48,699 bases of DNA from a bacterium. Its GTDB lineage: Bacteria > Desulfobacterota_D > UBA1144. This document shows, in pieces, positions 8,388-16,395 of this stretch. Both the position numbers and the translations under genes were made by a program. Every line of letters begins with the position of its first letter. The stretch's first letter is position 1. The notes beneath the pieces were generated by a model. The model searched no databases. It had not been told where the DNA came from and saw only the letters and a program-made list of their open reading frames with translations. The stretch is taken from contig JABILG010000017.1 of assembly GCA_018654605.1 (NCBI GenBank), positions 1 to 48,699 on the forward strand, given 5' to 3'.

Positions 8388-9363
8388 AGTCCTCAATCAT
8401 TTCTCTTAGTGATTCAATGCCGCTATTATTGTGGCAACTAATTGAAATCTTCCCACAATTCTTGATTGGGTCAAATCCTACAATGTCATCTTTGAAGGAG
8501 CACAAATCTAACTTGTTTAATACTACTAACTTTATTCTTAAAGGTAAGTCCTTATTGTACGAGTTAAGTTCTTTTATCAAAATAGAATGCTGGGACTTAA
8601 GTTCGTCCAAGTTTTTACATGATAAGTCAAGAACTTCTATAAGGAACTTGGATCTTTCTATGTGTTTAAGAAATTTATGACCTAACCCTTTTCCTGAAGA
8701 AGAACCTTCTATAAGTCCGGGTATATCAGCTATAAGGTAATCTTCTATGTCACCTTTTAGTACCCCAATATTTGGATTAAGTGTTGTAAATGCATAATCG
8801 CCAACTTCAGCCTTTGAGTTTGTGATTTTGGTAATTATTGAGGACTTTCCAACATTTGGAAAACCAACCAAGCTCAAATCAGAAATTGTCTTTAGGTCTA
8901 GCGCAATCTTTAATTTGTCTCCCTTTTTGCCATCTTTCGCCTTAGTAGGAGCTCTGTTTGTAGAAGATTTGAAAAAAGTATTACCAAGCCCGCCTTTGCC
9001 ACCCTCTAGTATTCTTACTCCCTTTCCTTCTATGGTGATATCCGCAATTTTAATATTATTTTCTATATCATAGATTTCTGTACCTAGAGGGACATATATC
9101 TTTAGATCATCTCCATTTCTTCCGTTCTTTTTATTAGACCCTCCATTGCCTCCGTTGATAGCTTTAAATATTCTTTTATTACGAAAATCTCGCAAAGAGT
9201 TAATATTCTTATTGCCAACAAAAATAATACTTCCTCCATTCCCACCATTACCTCCATCAGGTCCACCGAATGGAATATACTTTTCTCTTCTAAACGAAGC
9301 AAGACCATTTCCTCCATTTCCCGAGGTAATTTGGATTTCAGCATAATCTAAAAAGCTATTCAT
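8377..9363 (-). CDS. obgE: Obg family GTPase
   Basis: A 328-residue ribosome-associated GTPase. The glycine-rich Obg domain (residues 1-~155) is full of GGNGG repeats. The G domain has the P-loop GFPNVGKSS (167-175), G3 DIPGL and G4 NKLD. There is no C-terminal extension beyond the G domain. The ATG at 9363 is chosen because homology begins there (MNSFLDYAEI) and AAGGA stands 7 nt before it; longer in-frame starts upstream run through the divergent promoter. Its 3' end overlaps trpC by 11 bases. Confidence 0.95.
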   Translation of the reverse strand: MNSFLDYAEIQITSGNGGNGLASFRREKYIPFGGPDGGNGGNGGSIIFVGNKNINSLRDFRNKRIFKAINGGNGGSNKKNGRNGDDLKIYVPLGTEIYDIENNIKIADITIEGKGVRILEGGKGGLGNTFFKSSTNRAPTKAKDGKKGDKLKIALDLKTISDLSLVGFPNVGKSSIITKITNSKAEVGDYAFTTLNPNIGVLKGDIEDYLIADIPGLIEGSSSGKGLGHKFLKHIERSKFLIEVLDLSCKNLDELKSQHSILIKELNSYNKDLPLRIKLVVLNKLDLCSFKDDIVGFDPIKNCGKISISCHNNSGIESLREMIEDFKL

Positions 9364-9373
9364 TTCTTTATCC

Positions 9374-9402
9374 TTGACATTAAAATGACACGACAATATT
9401 AT
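9374..9402 (+). promoter_or_regulatory. bamD promoter, predicted leaderless
   Basis: TTGACA (9374-9379), a 17-bp spacer and TATTAT (9397-9402), with only seven bases before the bamD ATG at 9410. This near-consensus promoter should start transcription at or next to the start codon. Its -10 shares the heptamer TATTATA with the obgE -10 on the other strand. Confidence 0.8.
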
Positions 9403-9406
9403 AGCA
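9398..9406 (-). promoter_or_regulatory. obgE extended -10 promoter
   Basis: Minus strand TGCTATAAT (9406-9398) is a perfect extended -10; no good -35 is seen. The predicted leader is about 28 nt and holds AAGGA ahead of the obgE ATG. It lies on top of the bamD -10 box. Confidence 0.6.
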
Positions 9407-9409
9407 TCT

Positions 9410-10168
9410 ATGTTCAATCGATTATTAAAAGTTTTTTTTGTCTTAATTATCCTTGCATCATGTTCCAAAAGAGAAGATTTCTTAACTGGATCTGATCAAG
9501 AGATTTATAATCTAATAGTCAAAGAAATTAATAAAAAGAAGAAGTACTTAGTTTTAAATCATACTGATTTTAGCTTGCTAGAGGATATGATTACTACTCT
9601 CCAGATTAGGTACCCATATTCACCATACACAAGGGAGGCATATCTATTAAGTGGCGATGTTGCTTTTAAGAGAAAAAGATATCCATTAGCAATAAATGAA
9701 TATTCAGAGTTTATAAAGAATCAGGTTAATCACCCAAAAACAGATTATGCAACATTTAGAATCTTAAAGTCACACTCAATGCTAATAGCTGCTAAAGATA
9801 AGAATGTCGATCCTGCTAAAGATATTCTTAATATATATGCCACTTTGTCTGCTGTTTATAAAAGTACTGAATACATGGCAGAGACTGAAAGGATATACAA
9901 AAAAGCTAAGAGGTTCATCTTAAAAAGAGGAATTTATGTTGCCAAATATTATGTTAAGAAGGGAGAGTTTAGCTCAGCTTTAGGAAGGTTAAACAATACA
10001 GAAACTTTGGTTCCTAATTTAGCAAAAAATAGTGCAGAAGCTCAGTACCTTATAGTTTTGTCCCAAATTAAAACCTTAAAAGATGCAGATAAGATAACCT
10101 TAATAAGTTCTTACAAAAAAAGGTTTCCAAAATCAGATTTCATAGAAGATCTCGAGAACCTACTTTAA
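9410..10168 (+). CDS. bamD: BamD/YfiO-like outer-membrane assembly lipoprotein
   Basis: A 252-residue lipoprotein with a hydrophobic signal (residues 4-15) and lipobox L-A-S-C, lipidation expected at Cys18. The mature part has TPR-like helical repeats with the BamD-like sequence YPYSPYTREAYLLSGDVAFKRKRYPLAINEYSEFI in its first half. BamD is the essential lipoprotein partner of BamA in inserting beta-barrel proteins. Identity is inferred from lipobox, length and repeat pattern; a CpoB-like TPR lipoprotein is the main alternative. It heads a bamD-prmA-mtnA operon and has no Shine-Dalgarno because its promoter abuts the ATG. Confidence 0.65.
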   Translation: MFNRLLKVFFVLIILASCSKREDFLTGSDQEIYNLIVKEINKKKKYLVLNHTDFSLLEDMITTLQIRYPYSPYTREAYLLSGDVAFKRKRYPLAINEYSEFIKNQVNHPKTDYATFRILKSHSMLIAAKDKNVDPAKDILNIYATLSAVYKSTEYMAETERIYKKAKRFILKRGIYVAKYYVKKGEFSSALGRLNNTETLVPNLAKNSAEAQYLIVLSQIKTLKDADKITLISSYKKRFPKSDFIEDLENLL

Positions 10169-10173
10169 GGTAA

Positions 10174-11034
10174 ATGTACTTTATAGAATTGTTCACAAGT
10201 AAAGAAATCCCAGAAAGAGATTTTTTATTTTTTTATGAAGATTTTAATTGTGTCTTTACACAATATGAAGAAAAAGACGGATATAAAGTTGAAATAATAT
10301 TCTCTAAAAGAGATGATATAGATTTTTTTATAAACTTTTGTAATAACAGTTTCGATTTAAAGGGAAATTTATTGGCATCCTTAGTCGAAAATCCAACAAT
10401 TAAGACTTTTAAAAGCGAAGAGGCAGATAATTGGATAAAATTCTTGCCTCCCGTTAGTGTATGCTTTAATTATAAGATTGTATCACCATGGGACTCAACT
10501 AGAAGTATTGATGAAATTGTAATAAACCCTTCTATAGCATTTGGTACTGGCCATCATGAGACTACTAGTTCATGTTTAGAATTATTACTAAAAATTAAAC
10601 ATAATCTTTCTTCAGAAGAAAAGATTGACTCTGTATTAGATATTGGAACTGGCTCGGGAATTCTTAGTATTTTTTGTCTCAAGGTCTTTAAATCTAAAAT
10701 TATCGGAATTGACAATGATTATAATGCAATAGACCAGGCAAGAAAAAATTTACGATTAAATCCTTCTTTACCCAATATCGATTTTCGGTTAGAAGAGCTT
10801 GATTCTATCAATCATACTTTTGATTTAATAATTGCAAATATTTCCATTGAATACTTACTCTTGAATATTCATAAGATGTCTGAAAGGTTAAATCCAAACT
10901 CTTTTCTTTTAATTTCTGGATTTTTATTTATGAGAATTTCATCCATGAATTTTTTATTAATTAAAGAAAAATTTAGCATAATGAGTATAATTCATAAAAA
11001 CGATTGGATTAGCATGGTGATTAAAAAAAAATGA
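10174..11034 (+). CDS. prmA: Ribosomal protein L11 methyltransferase
   Basis: A 286-residue SAM-dependent methyltransferase that modifies ribosomal protein L11. The N-terminal domain is divergent. The catalytic half shows NPSIAFGTGHHETT, SAM motif I VLDIGTGSGILSIFC, acidic motif II IGIDNDYNAIDQA and the ANIS motif. Length is close to the family norm. It begins 5 nt after bamD and overlaps mtnA by ATGA. Confidence 0.88.
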   Translation: MYFIELFTSKEIPERDFLFFYEDFNCVFTQYEEKDGYKVEIIFSKRDDIDFFINFCNNSFDLKGNLLASLVENPTIKTFKSEEADNWIKFLPPVSVCFNYKIVSPWDSTRSIDEIVINPSIAFGTGHHETTSSCLELLLKIKHNLSSEEKIDSVLDIGTGSGILSIFCLKVFKSKIIGIDNDYNAIDQARKNLRLNPSLPNIDFRLEELDSINHTFDLIIANISIEYLLLNIHKMSERLNPNSFLLISGFLFMRISSMNFLLIKEKFSIMSIIHKNDWISMVIKKK

Positions 11035-12074
11035 GAGATATAATTTATTTTTCTGATTCTAAGACTGTTTTTGTTCTAGATCAAACATTATTGCCTTTTA
11101 AGGTTCACTACGTTGAAGCTAAGAGTTATAAGGTAGTTATTAAATTAATAAAGAACTTGAGCATTAGAGGGGCTCCAGCTATAGGCGTAGCAGGAAGTTT
11201 CGCTGCTTATTTGGCTCTTAGGGGTCTTTCTAGAAAGCCTAAGGATGAACTACTTAATATTGTAATTGGAAGATTAAGAGAGATAGCCTTTGCAAGGCCC
11301 ACAGCAGTAAACTTGACATGGTCTATTAAAAAATTTGAAAATATTTTGAATTCAAATATTGGTAAAAGTTTTAAATTTCTGTCCAAATTATTTTATATAG
11401 AAGCGTTGAGAATTTTTAATGAAGAAAAGAAAGTTTCTTTGTTAATTTCTAGGTTTGGTTCCGAACTTTTTTCTACGAACAATAAAGTTTTAACTCACTG
11501 TAATACAGGATCTTTGGCAACAACGGGGCCTGGTACAGCTCTTGGAGTTATTAAAGAAGCCAACAAGAAGAATAAGGGATTGCAAGTCTTTGCGACTGAG
11601 ACGAGACCTCTGTTGCAAGGATCGAGATTAACAGTCTGGGAATGTGAGCAAAATAATATTGATTGCACATTGTTAACTGATTCCATGGCATCACATATTA
11701 TTAAAGAAAAGAAGATTGACTTGGCAATAGTAGGAGCTGACAGAATAGCAGTAAATGGGGATGTTGCTAATAAGATTGGAACCTACCAGCTAGCAATAGT
11801 TTGCAAATACCATAAGATTCCCTTTTATGTAGCTGCTCCACTCTCAACCTTCGATTTTGAATGCGATGAGGGTAAGATGATTCAAATAGAAGAAAGATCT
11901 TCCGAGGAGGTCCTCAAGATTGGAGGAAAGCTCGTTTCTAAAGCGAGTAAAATTGTTAATCCCGCTTTTGATATTACCCCAAATAAATTAATTAGCGGAA
12001 TAGTAACAGAAAAAGGGATTATAATTAATCCAAGTAAGAAAAAGATTATTAAATTTAAAGATTGTTGCTATTAA
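11031..12074 (+). CDS. mtnA: S-methyl-5-thioribose-1-phosphate isomerase
   Basis: A 347-residue isomerase of the methionine salvage pathway, or of the related eIF-2B-alpha-like aldose phosphate isomerases. Conserved features are IRGAPAIGVAG, THCNTGSLAT with catalytic Cys157, ETRPLLQGSRLT, GADRIAVNGD with Asp237, and the C-terminal NPAFDITPNKLISGIVTE. No other salvage genes are in the window. It ends in a 20-base overlap with convergent dksA. Confidence 0.93.
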   Translation: MRDIIYFSDSKTVFVLDQTLLPFKVHYVEAKSYKVVIKLIKNLSIRGAPAIGVAGSFAAYLALRGLSRKPKDELLNIVIGRLREIAFARPTAVNLTWSIKKFENILNSNIGKSFKFLSKLFYIEALRIFNEEKKVSLLISRFGSELFSTNNKVLTHCNTGSLATTGPGTALGVIKEANKKNKGLQVFATETRPLLQGSRLTVWECEQNNIDCTLLTDSMASHIIKEKKIDLAIVGADRIAVNGDVANKIGTYQLAIVCKYHKIPFYVAAPLSTFDFECDEGKMIQIEERSSEEVLKIGGKLVSKASKIVNPAFDITPNKLISGIVTEKGIIINPSKKKIIKFKDCCY

Positions 12075-12567
12075 ATTCTTCTTCTTCCATGCAAGATAAG
12101 CAGTATCTTGTGAAGGGCATAACTCTTAATCTATTTTCATCAATAGGATCTTTACAGTAAGGGCATATACCATATGAGCCACTTTCAATCCTTTTTATTG
12201 CATCTTCAATCATTACCAGTTTTTGTCTGTCCCTTTGATTTAAAGATAAGGACAAGTCTCTTTCTCTGTCATTGGAAGCGTTATCATAAAAGTCGCCAAC
12301 ATCATGTTTAAGATGATTTGATTCTGTCTTAATTATTTTTGATATATCTTTAAGAATCTCATCACTCATTCCATTTAACATTTTTTTTATTTCATTCTTG
12401 AATTTCACAGGAAGCTTGTGTTTTGTTTTAGGAATGGAGGTTTTTTTAGTCTTTTTCTCTACTTTAATCTCTTTTAAAGCTATCACTTTCTTTTTTTGCT
12501 TAGCAACAGGCTTCTTTGTATCTTTTATGCTTTTTCTTCTATTTTTAGACTCTTTCTTTAATACCAT
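12055..12567 (-). CDS. DksA/TraR family zinc-finger protein with basic N-terminal extension
   Basis: A 170-residue DksA-type protein. The C-terminal four-cysteine zinc finger CPYC-x17-CLSC and the preceding coiled-coil helices (residues ~60-130) are clear; the family binds RNA polymerase through its secondary channel. The first ~50 residues are lysine-rich and low complexity, not part of the family fold. The ATG at 12567 is used because GGAG precedes it; reading further upstream would start inside the promoter. Whether it acts as true DksA with ppGpp cannot be told; the coiled-coil tip lacks an obvious DxxDxA motif. Confidence 0.8.
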   Translation of the reverse strand: MVLKKESKNRRKSIKDTKKPVAKQKKKVIALKEIKVEKKTKKTSIPKTKHKLPVKFKNEIKKMLNGMSDEILKDISKIIKTESNHLKHDVGDFYDNASNDRERDLSLSLNQRDRQKLVMIEDAIKRIESGSYGICPYCKDPIDENRLRVMPFTRYCLSCMEEEEFNSNNL

Positions 12568-12587
12568 TGTAAAACTCCGAATTTTAT

Positions 12588-12615
12588 AAGATAAGCGGAT
12601 TAAAATATTTGTCAA
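12588..12615 (-). promoter_or_regulatory. dksA-like gene promoter
   Basis: Minus strand TTGACA (12615-12610), a 16-bp spacer and TATCTT (12593-12588), giving a leader of about 14 nt with GGAG. Its -35 lies inside the heptamer TTGTCAA shared with the divergent transporter promoter. Confidence 0.6.
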
Positions 12616-12638
12616 GATTAATAATTTGAGGTTATTTT
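12609..12638 (+). promoter_or_regulatory. NSS transporter promoter
   Basis: TTGTCA (12609-12614), an 18-bp spacer and TATTTT (12633-12638). Transcription would start about 6 nt before the ATG at 12652, with no room for a Shine-Dalgarno. Confidence 0.45.
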
Positions 12639-12651
12639 ATATATAACTATT

Positions 12652-14172
12652 ATGGAAAAAAGAGATTTTTGGTTAACACGTTATGGACTGATTTTAGCAA
12701 TGGCTGGAAATGCTGTTGGGTTAGGAAATTTTTTGAGGTTTCCAGTTCAAGCTGCTGAGAATGGAGGAGGAGCCTTTCTTCTTCCATATATTATTTGCTT
12801 CATAGTAATTGGCATTCCTTTGATGTGGATAGAATGGGGCATTGGTAGACATGGGGGTTCTATCGGAAAAGGGACTACTTTTGGTATATCCAACAAGCTT
12901 AATATAAAAAAACCGATTCAAATTTTTTCGTTATTTGGAATATGGATTCCATTTGTAATATCAATCTATTATGTTTATATAGAGTCTTGGACATTGGGTT
13001 ATTCTATTAATTCTTTATTAGGAAATCTACAATCTAACCTAGTTGATCCATCAGCTAAGATGTCCTTCTATGGAGATATTTTTAAGGACTATATAGGAAT
13101 TAATAAAAGTTCTATCTTCCTTACACCTTCTTTTTATGCTTATGCGTGTTTTCTAGTCACTATTTATATTAACTATAAGATTCTGTCAAAAGGTATCGTT
13201 AATGGAATCGAAAGATTTGTTAAGATTGCCATGCCAGCTCTTTTTTTGATGAGCATCTTTCTTGTAATTTATACTTTTACATTGAAAACTTCAGTTTCTA
13301 CTTCATTGGAAGGTTTAAATTTTTTATGGACACCTGATCTTGGATATCTTTCTAATCCTAGAGTATGGGTTGCTGCAGCAGGACAAGTTTTCTTTACTCT
13401 TAGTTTAGGCTTTGGTGCCATTGTTACATATGCGTCATTCATAAAGAAAGATCAGGATATTGCTCTATCAGGGCTCACTTCAGCATCTATAAATGAACTT
13501 GTAGAAGTTGTATTCGGAGGTTCAATTGTTATACCGGCAGCAGTTGCATTTTTAGGTATATCAGGGGCTGTCTTAATTGCTCAGTCTGGCGCGTTCACTA
13601 TTGGCTTTATAGCTATGCCAGTTATTTTTGACGGAATAATTTATGGTAATCTTGTAGGTTTCTTATGGTTCTTTTTGTTGTTTATTGCTGGGTTAACGTC
13701 ATCAATAGGAATATTACAACCAGTAATAACTTTTGTGGTTGAGGAGTTTAACTATAGTCAAAGAAGAGCTTCACTGATTGTAGTGTTAACCATATTCTTT
13801 CTTTCGCAAGCTGTAATCTTTCTACCAGAATTCCTGGATGAATTCGACTTCTGGGCTGGTACAATTTTTCTAATTATTTTAGCCTTAGTTGAGATTGTAA
13901 TATTTATTTTTTATATTGCACCAAGAAATCCAATAGACGAGATAAATCGTGGAGGTTTAATCAGGATTCCCCAACTCTTTAATAAAATATTTAAAATATA
14001 TTTACCATTGCTTTTAGTTGCCTTGTTTGTTTCGTGGTTAATACAAGATATAAATAGCTCTAACTCCATAATATTTAAAAAAAGTTTGTGGTCATACCTA
14101 TCGAAGGCTGTTTTAATAAGTCTTTTTGTCTTCTTGATTGCAATTGTTTACAAGAAGGTTTATAAAAAATGA
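12652..14172 (+). CDS. Sodium-dependent NSS (SNF) family amino-acid transporter
   Basis: A 506-residue neurotransmitter:sodium symporter family protein with about twelve membrane segments. The first helix carries the substrate and Na+ site signature GNAVGLGNFLRFPVQA followed by NGGGAFLLPY. Bacterial members import amino acids such as methionine, alanine, tryptophan or tyrosine. It overlaps by four bases a 29-codon single-span protein resembling the MetS subunit of MetPS transporters, so a MetP-like methionine/alanine importer is the best guess. No Shine-Dalgarno is present. Confidence 0.9.
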   Translation: MEKRDFWLTRYGLILAMAGNAVGLGNFLRFPVQAAENGGGAFLLPYIICFIVIGIPLMWIEWGIGRHGGSIGKGTTFGISNKLNIKKPIQIFSLFGIWIPFVISIYYVYIESWTLGYSINSLLGNLQSNLVDPSAKMSFYGDIFKDYIGINKSSIFLTPSFYAYACFLVTIYINYKILSKGIVNGIERFVKIAMPALFLMSIFLVIYTFTLKTSVSTSLEGLNFLWTPDLGYLSNPRVWVAAAGQVFFTLSLGFGAIVTYASFIKKDQDIALSGLTSASINELVEVVFGGSIVIPAAVAFLGISGAVLIAQSGAFTIGFIAMPVIFDGIIYGNLVGFLWFFLLFIAGLTSSIGILQPVITFVVEEFNYSQRRASLIVVLTIFFLSQAVIFLPEFLDEFDFWAGTIFLIILALVEIVIFIFYIAPRNPIDEINRGGLIRIPQLFNKIFKIYLPLLLVALFVSWLIQDINSSNSIIFKKSLWSYLSKAVLISLFVFLIAIVYKKVYKK

Positions 14173-14258
14173 ATATAGATGCATTAATTTTTTTATCAGT
14201 CGCTTGGTCCTTAATATTTCTTTTAGTGGTAATTTGTATTCTAAAGCTTAATAAGTGA
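14169..14258 (+). CDS. MetS-like small subunit of the NSS transporter
   Basis: A 29-residue, single-transmembrane protein whose ATG overlaps the transporter stop (ATGA), implying translational coupling. It is MNIDA, one hydrophobic helix with a tryptophan near residue 13, and a basic tail KLNK. Small single-span MetS subunits encoded directly after NSS transporters are known from the MetPS system; size, position and layout match. Sequence similarity is too short to prove. Its last 11 bases overlap the convergent CDP-alcohol phosphotransferase gene. Confidence 0.7.
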   Translation: MNIDALIFLSVAWSLIFLLVVICILKLNK

Positions 14259-15483
14259 TATCAATTTTTTTTCTTAATTCTATAAAATCTGACACTTGAT
14301 GGAGTAGGCCTCCAATTAATAGAGTTGATGCTAAGATAGTAGCAGTCTCGTACCCTATTAAAGATACAAGAATCATACCAGGGGAAAAAAATTCTCTTTT
14401 TAACAAAAATCTAAACTTTGTCATTATACGATAGGTGAAAGATCTATCTTTTAAAGGAACGATTTTATCAACTTCACTAGGGTAATAGGCAAGACTCCCA
14501 TTCTGGGTTCTTCTTAGCATAAAAAACAAGATTGTAATTAGAAATATTAAGTACAAAAGTATGTTTAATATGGATAATTGTTTATAGATAATATTGTCGA
14601 CAGTAAAAGGAAAAAATTTTGGATTATTCATACAAATACTAATACCTAAGAACATTGAAAAGTATGAAAGTTGATCTAAAGCAGTATCGAACCATTGACC
14701 AAACTTAGATTCTCTAAGTTTTATTCTTGCAACTTCACCGTCACATCTATCCAATATCGTGGCGGATTGAAGTATTATCGCGCCAACAAAAGGCATATTC
14801 ATGGCATAAAAAATCCCACAAGATATTCCAATAAGACCCACAATAAATGTTATTACATTTGGATGAAGGGAGGTCTTTATTAGTACTTTACTTATGGGTA
14901 TAGATATTTTGCTGTTAATTGTTTTTGAGAACCAGCCGCTAACATTTTTACTTATATGGTCAAAGAGAAAGTCCCTGCCAGTATCTGATCCGATCTCATC
15001 AGTGCTAAGTTTTATCGGAGGATCTTTAGGGTCGATTTTTGTTAAGTTCTTATTTAAATTATTTAAATCACGGTGGTCACTATTCTCGCTAAGTTTGTAA
15101 TCCTTTTTTAAAAATATTATTCCACTATTCTTAATGCCACCTATAACTGTTGATTTTTTTTGATTATTAATAATGTCTAGAGTGGATTGAAGCTGTTTCT
15201 TGTTTATGACAACATTGTTTTGAAATATTAAGACATCTTCTTTGTTAAGAAAGTCAGACAAATTCTTTGATTGATGGATTTTAAAGTCAGGAAACTTTCT
15301 CTTTAATCTCTTAAAGCTTATTTCTGGAATATCAGCAATTAGGCCGGCATTACTAAATCCTTCCGCAGCTAGAATTAATAGCACCCTTTCAGTTAAACTT
15401 AAGCCACCTATCTTTTCATTTATAAATAAATCTAAATTTTCTGAATCTATTCCAAGTCCATTAGATATAACAACTGGCAGCAT
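14248..15483 (-). CDS. CDP-alcohol phosphotransferase with N-terminal nucleotidyltransferase-like domain
   Basis: A 411-residue membrane enzyme. The C-terminal part (from ~180) is a CDP-alcohol phosphatidyltransferase domain with the full motif D-x2-D-G-x2-A-R-x8-G-x3-D-x3-D (Asp245, Asp248, Asp266, Asp270) and several membrane helices. The first ~120 residues resemble the fold of a sugar-nucleotidyltransferase (GGLSLTERVLLILAAEGF aligns with the usual G-K-P-L-hydrophobic-R segment) but lack the glycine-rich nucleotide loop, so that domain is probably inactive. The architecture recalls bifunctional inositol-phosphate cytidylyltransferase/DIPP synthases. A complete nucleotidyltransferase lies immediately upstream in the operon. 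The alcohol acceptor is unknown. Confidence 0.8.
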   Translation of the reverse strand: MLPVVISNGLGIDSENLDLFINEKIGGLSLTERVLLILAAEGFSNAGLIADIPEISFKRLKRKFPDFKIHQSKNLSDFLNKEDVLIFQNNVVINKKQLQSTLDIINNQKKSTVIGGIKNSGIIFLKKDYKLSENSDHRDLNNLNKNLTKIDPKDPPIKLSTDEIGSDTGRDFLFDHISKNVSGWFSKTINSKISIPISKVLIKTSLHPNVITFIVGLIGISCGIFYAMNMPFVGAIILQSATILDRCDGEVARIKLRESKFGQWFDTALDQLSYFSMFLGISICMNNPKFFPFTVDNIIYKQLSILNILLYLIFLITILFFMLRRTQNGSLAYYPSEVDKIVPLKDRSFTYRIMTKFRFLLKREFFSPGMILVSLIGYETATILASTLLIGGLLHQVSDFIELRKKIDITY

Positions 15484-15492
15484 TTTTTCTTT

Positions 15493-16248
15493 TTATACTA
15501 TCTTAAGTTTAGAGGCTGTTTTTTTTGAAGAAATCTTATTTATATTTAACTTTGCATTATTTAAATCGTTAGGATAGTCGACATCATGCCAGTATAAGTT
15601 ATTAATATTTAGAGTCTTAATCTTATGCCCTCTTTGTAAAATTCTTTCAATACTTGACGCATACCATTTTAGATTAAAGTTCTCTGTTCTTATTTCCTTT
15701 TCCAAAGATCTTTTTAGGATTTCAACACCCTCATTCCTAAAAACTCTTATCCCAACAGATTCACCGGAAGCATTTTTAAGATTTTTCCCTATAGATAATA
15801 GTAGACCATCTTTCATTTGTATCTTCATATCTTCTGCAGCGTATTCTTCTTTTACTTTGTAAGGAACACAGATTTCATCTTTGTTAGATAAAATCTGTTT
15901 CATAACTTCAAGTTCGAATACATCGTCACCATTAAGAAGCACTACATCTGAATTTAATTGAAACCTTGCAGCCCACAAAGAAAATAAACTATTTGTTGTT
16001 TCCCAAAAAGGATTGTAAATCGTATTTATCTTCATTCCTAATGAATCATAATTACCTAGAAATTCTTCAACTTTGTTGCTGGCAAATCCAACAACGACGT
16101 TCACTTCATCTATATCACAAGTTTTTAAATGATTAATTTGATGCTCTAGTATGGTCTGACTATCGAGAGTAAGTAAGCATTTTGGTATTTCATTAGTATG
16201 AGGTTGAAGTCTTTGACCTTTTCCAGCTGCGAGAATGATTGCTTTCAT
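15493..16248 (-). CDS. Sugar/alcohol-phosphate nucleotidyltransferase (LicC/PntC-like)
   Basis: A 251-residue nucleotidyltransferase with the pyrophosphorylase signature LAAGKGQRLQPHTNEIPKC at residues 7-25 and a GDD metal-binding motif. The segment YNPFWETTNSLFSLWAAR resembles cytidylyltransferases that activate phosphocholine or 2-aminoethylphosphonate. Its C terminus YWHDVDYPNDLNNAK fits the second metal site. It lies 9 nt before the CDP-alcohol phosphotransferase, so it most likely supplies that enzyme's CDP-activated head group. Which phosphorylated alcohol is activated cannot be told from sequence. A TTGACT-17-TATAAA promoter precedes it. Confidence 0.8.
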   Translation of the reverse strand: MKAIILAAGKGQRLQPHTNEIPKCLLTLDSQTILEHQINHLKTCDIDEVNVVVGFASNKVEEFLGNYDSLGMKINTIYNPFWETTNSLFSLWAARFQLNSDVVLLNGDDVFELEVMKQILSNKDEICVPYKVKEEYAAEDMKIQMKDGLLLSIGKNLKNASGESVGIRVFRNEGVEILKRSLEKEIRTENFNLKWYASSIERILQRGHKIKTLNINNLYWHDVDYPNDLNNAKLNINKISSKKTASKLKIV

Positions 16249-16278
16249 CTTTTTCCTAAATATAATTAAGTTGAATTA

Positions 16279-16307
16279 TTTATAACTCTTATAAAAAATT
16301 AAGTCAA
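16279..16307 (-). promoter_or_regulatory. Promoter of the nucleotidyltransferase / CDP-alcohol operon
   Basis: Minus strand TTGACT (16307-16302), a 17-bp spacer and TATAAA (16284-16279), with a leader of about 25 nt that includes AGGAAAAAG just before the ATG at 16248. This separates the pair from panBCD upstream. The 147-base gap holds no other structure I can support. Confidence 0.6.
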
Positions 16308-16395
16308 CAAAATAAGCGAAAAAATCTTAATAATACTAGTATATTATCGGTTCGCACTTAATTTTTTATTTTAATTTAAGTAAATTAGTTAAATT

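Noticed and set aside
9364-9468. N-terminal extension of Obg
   Set aside because: The extra 35 codons run through the divergent promoter and into bamD; the ATG at 9363 has AAGGA and family homology.
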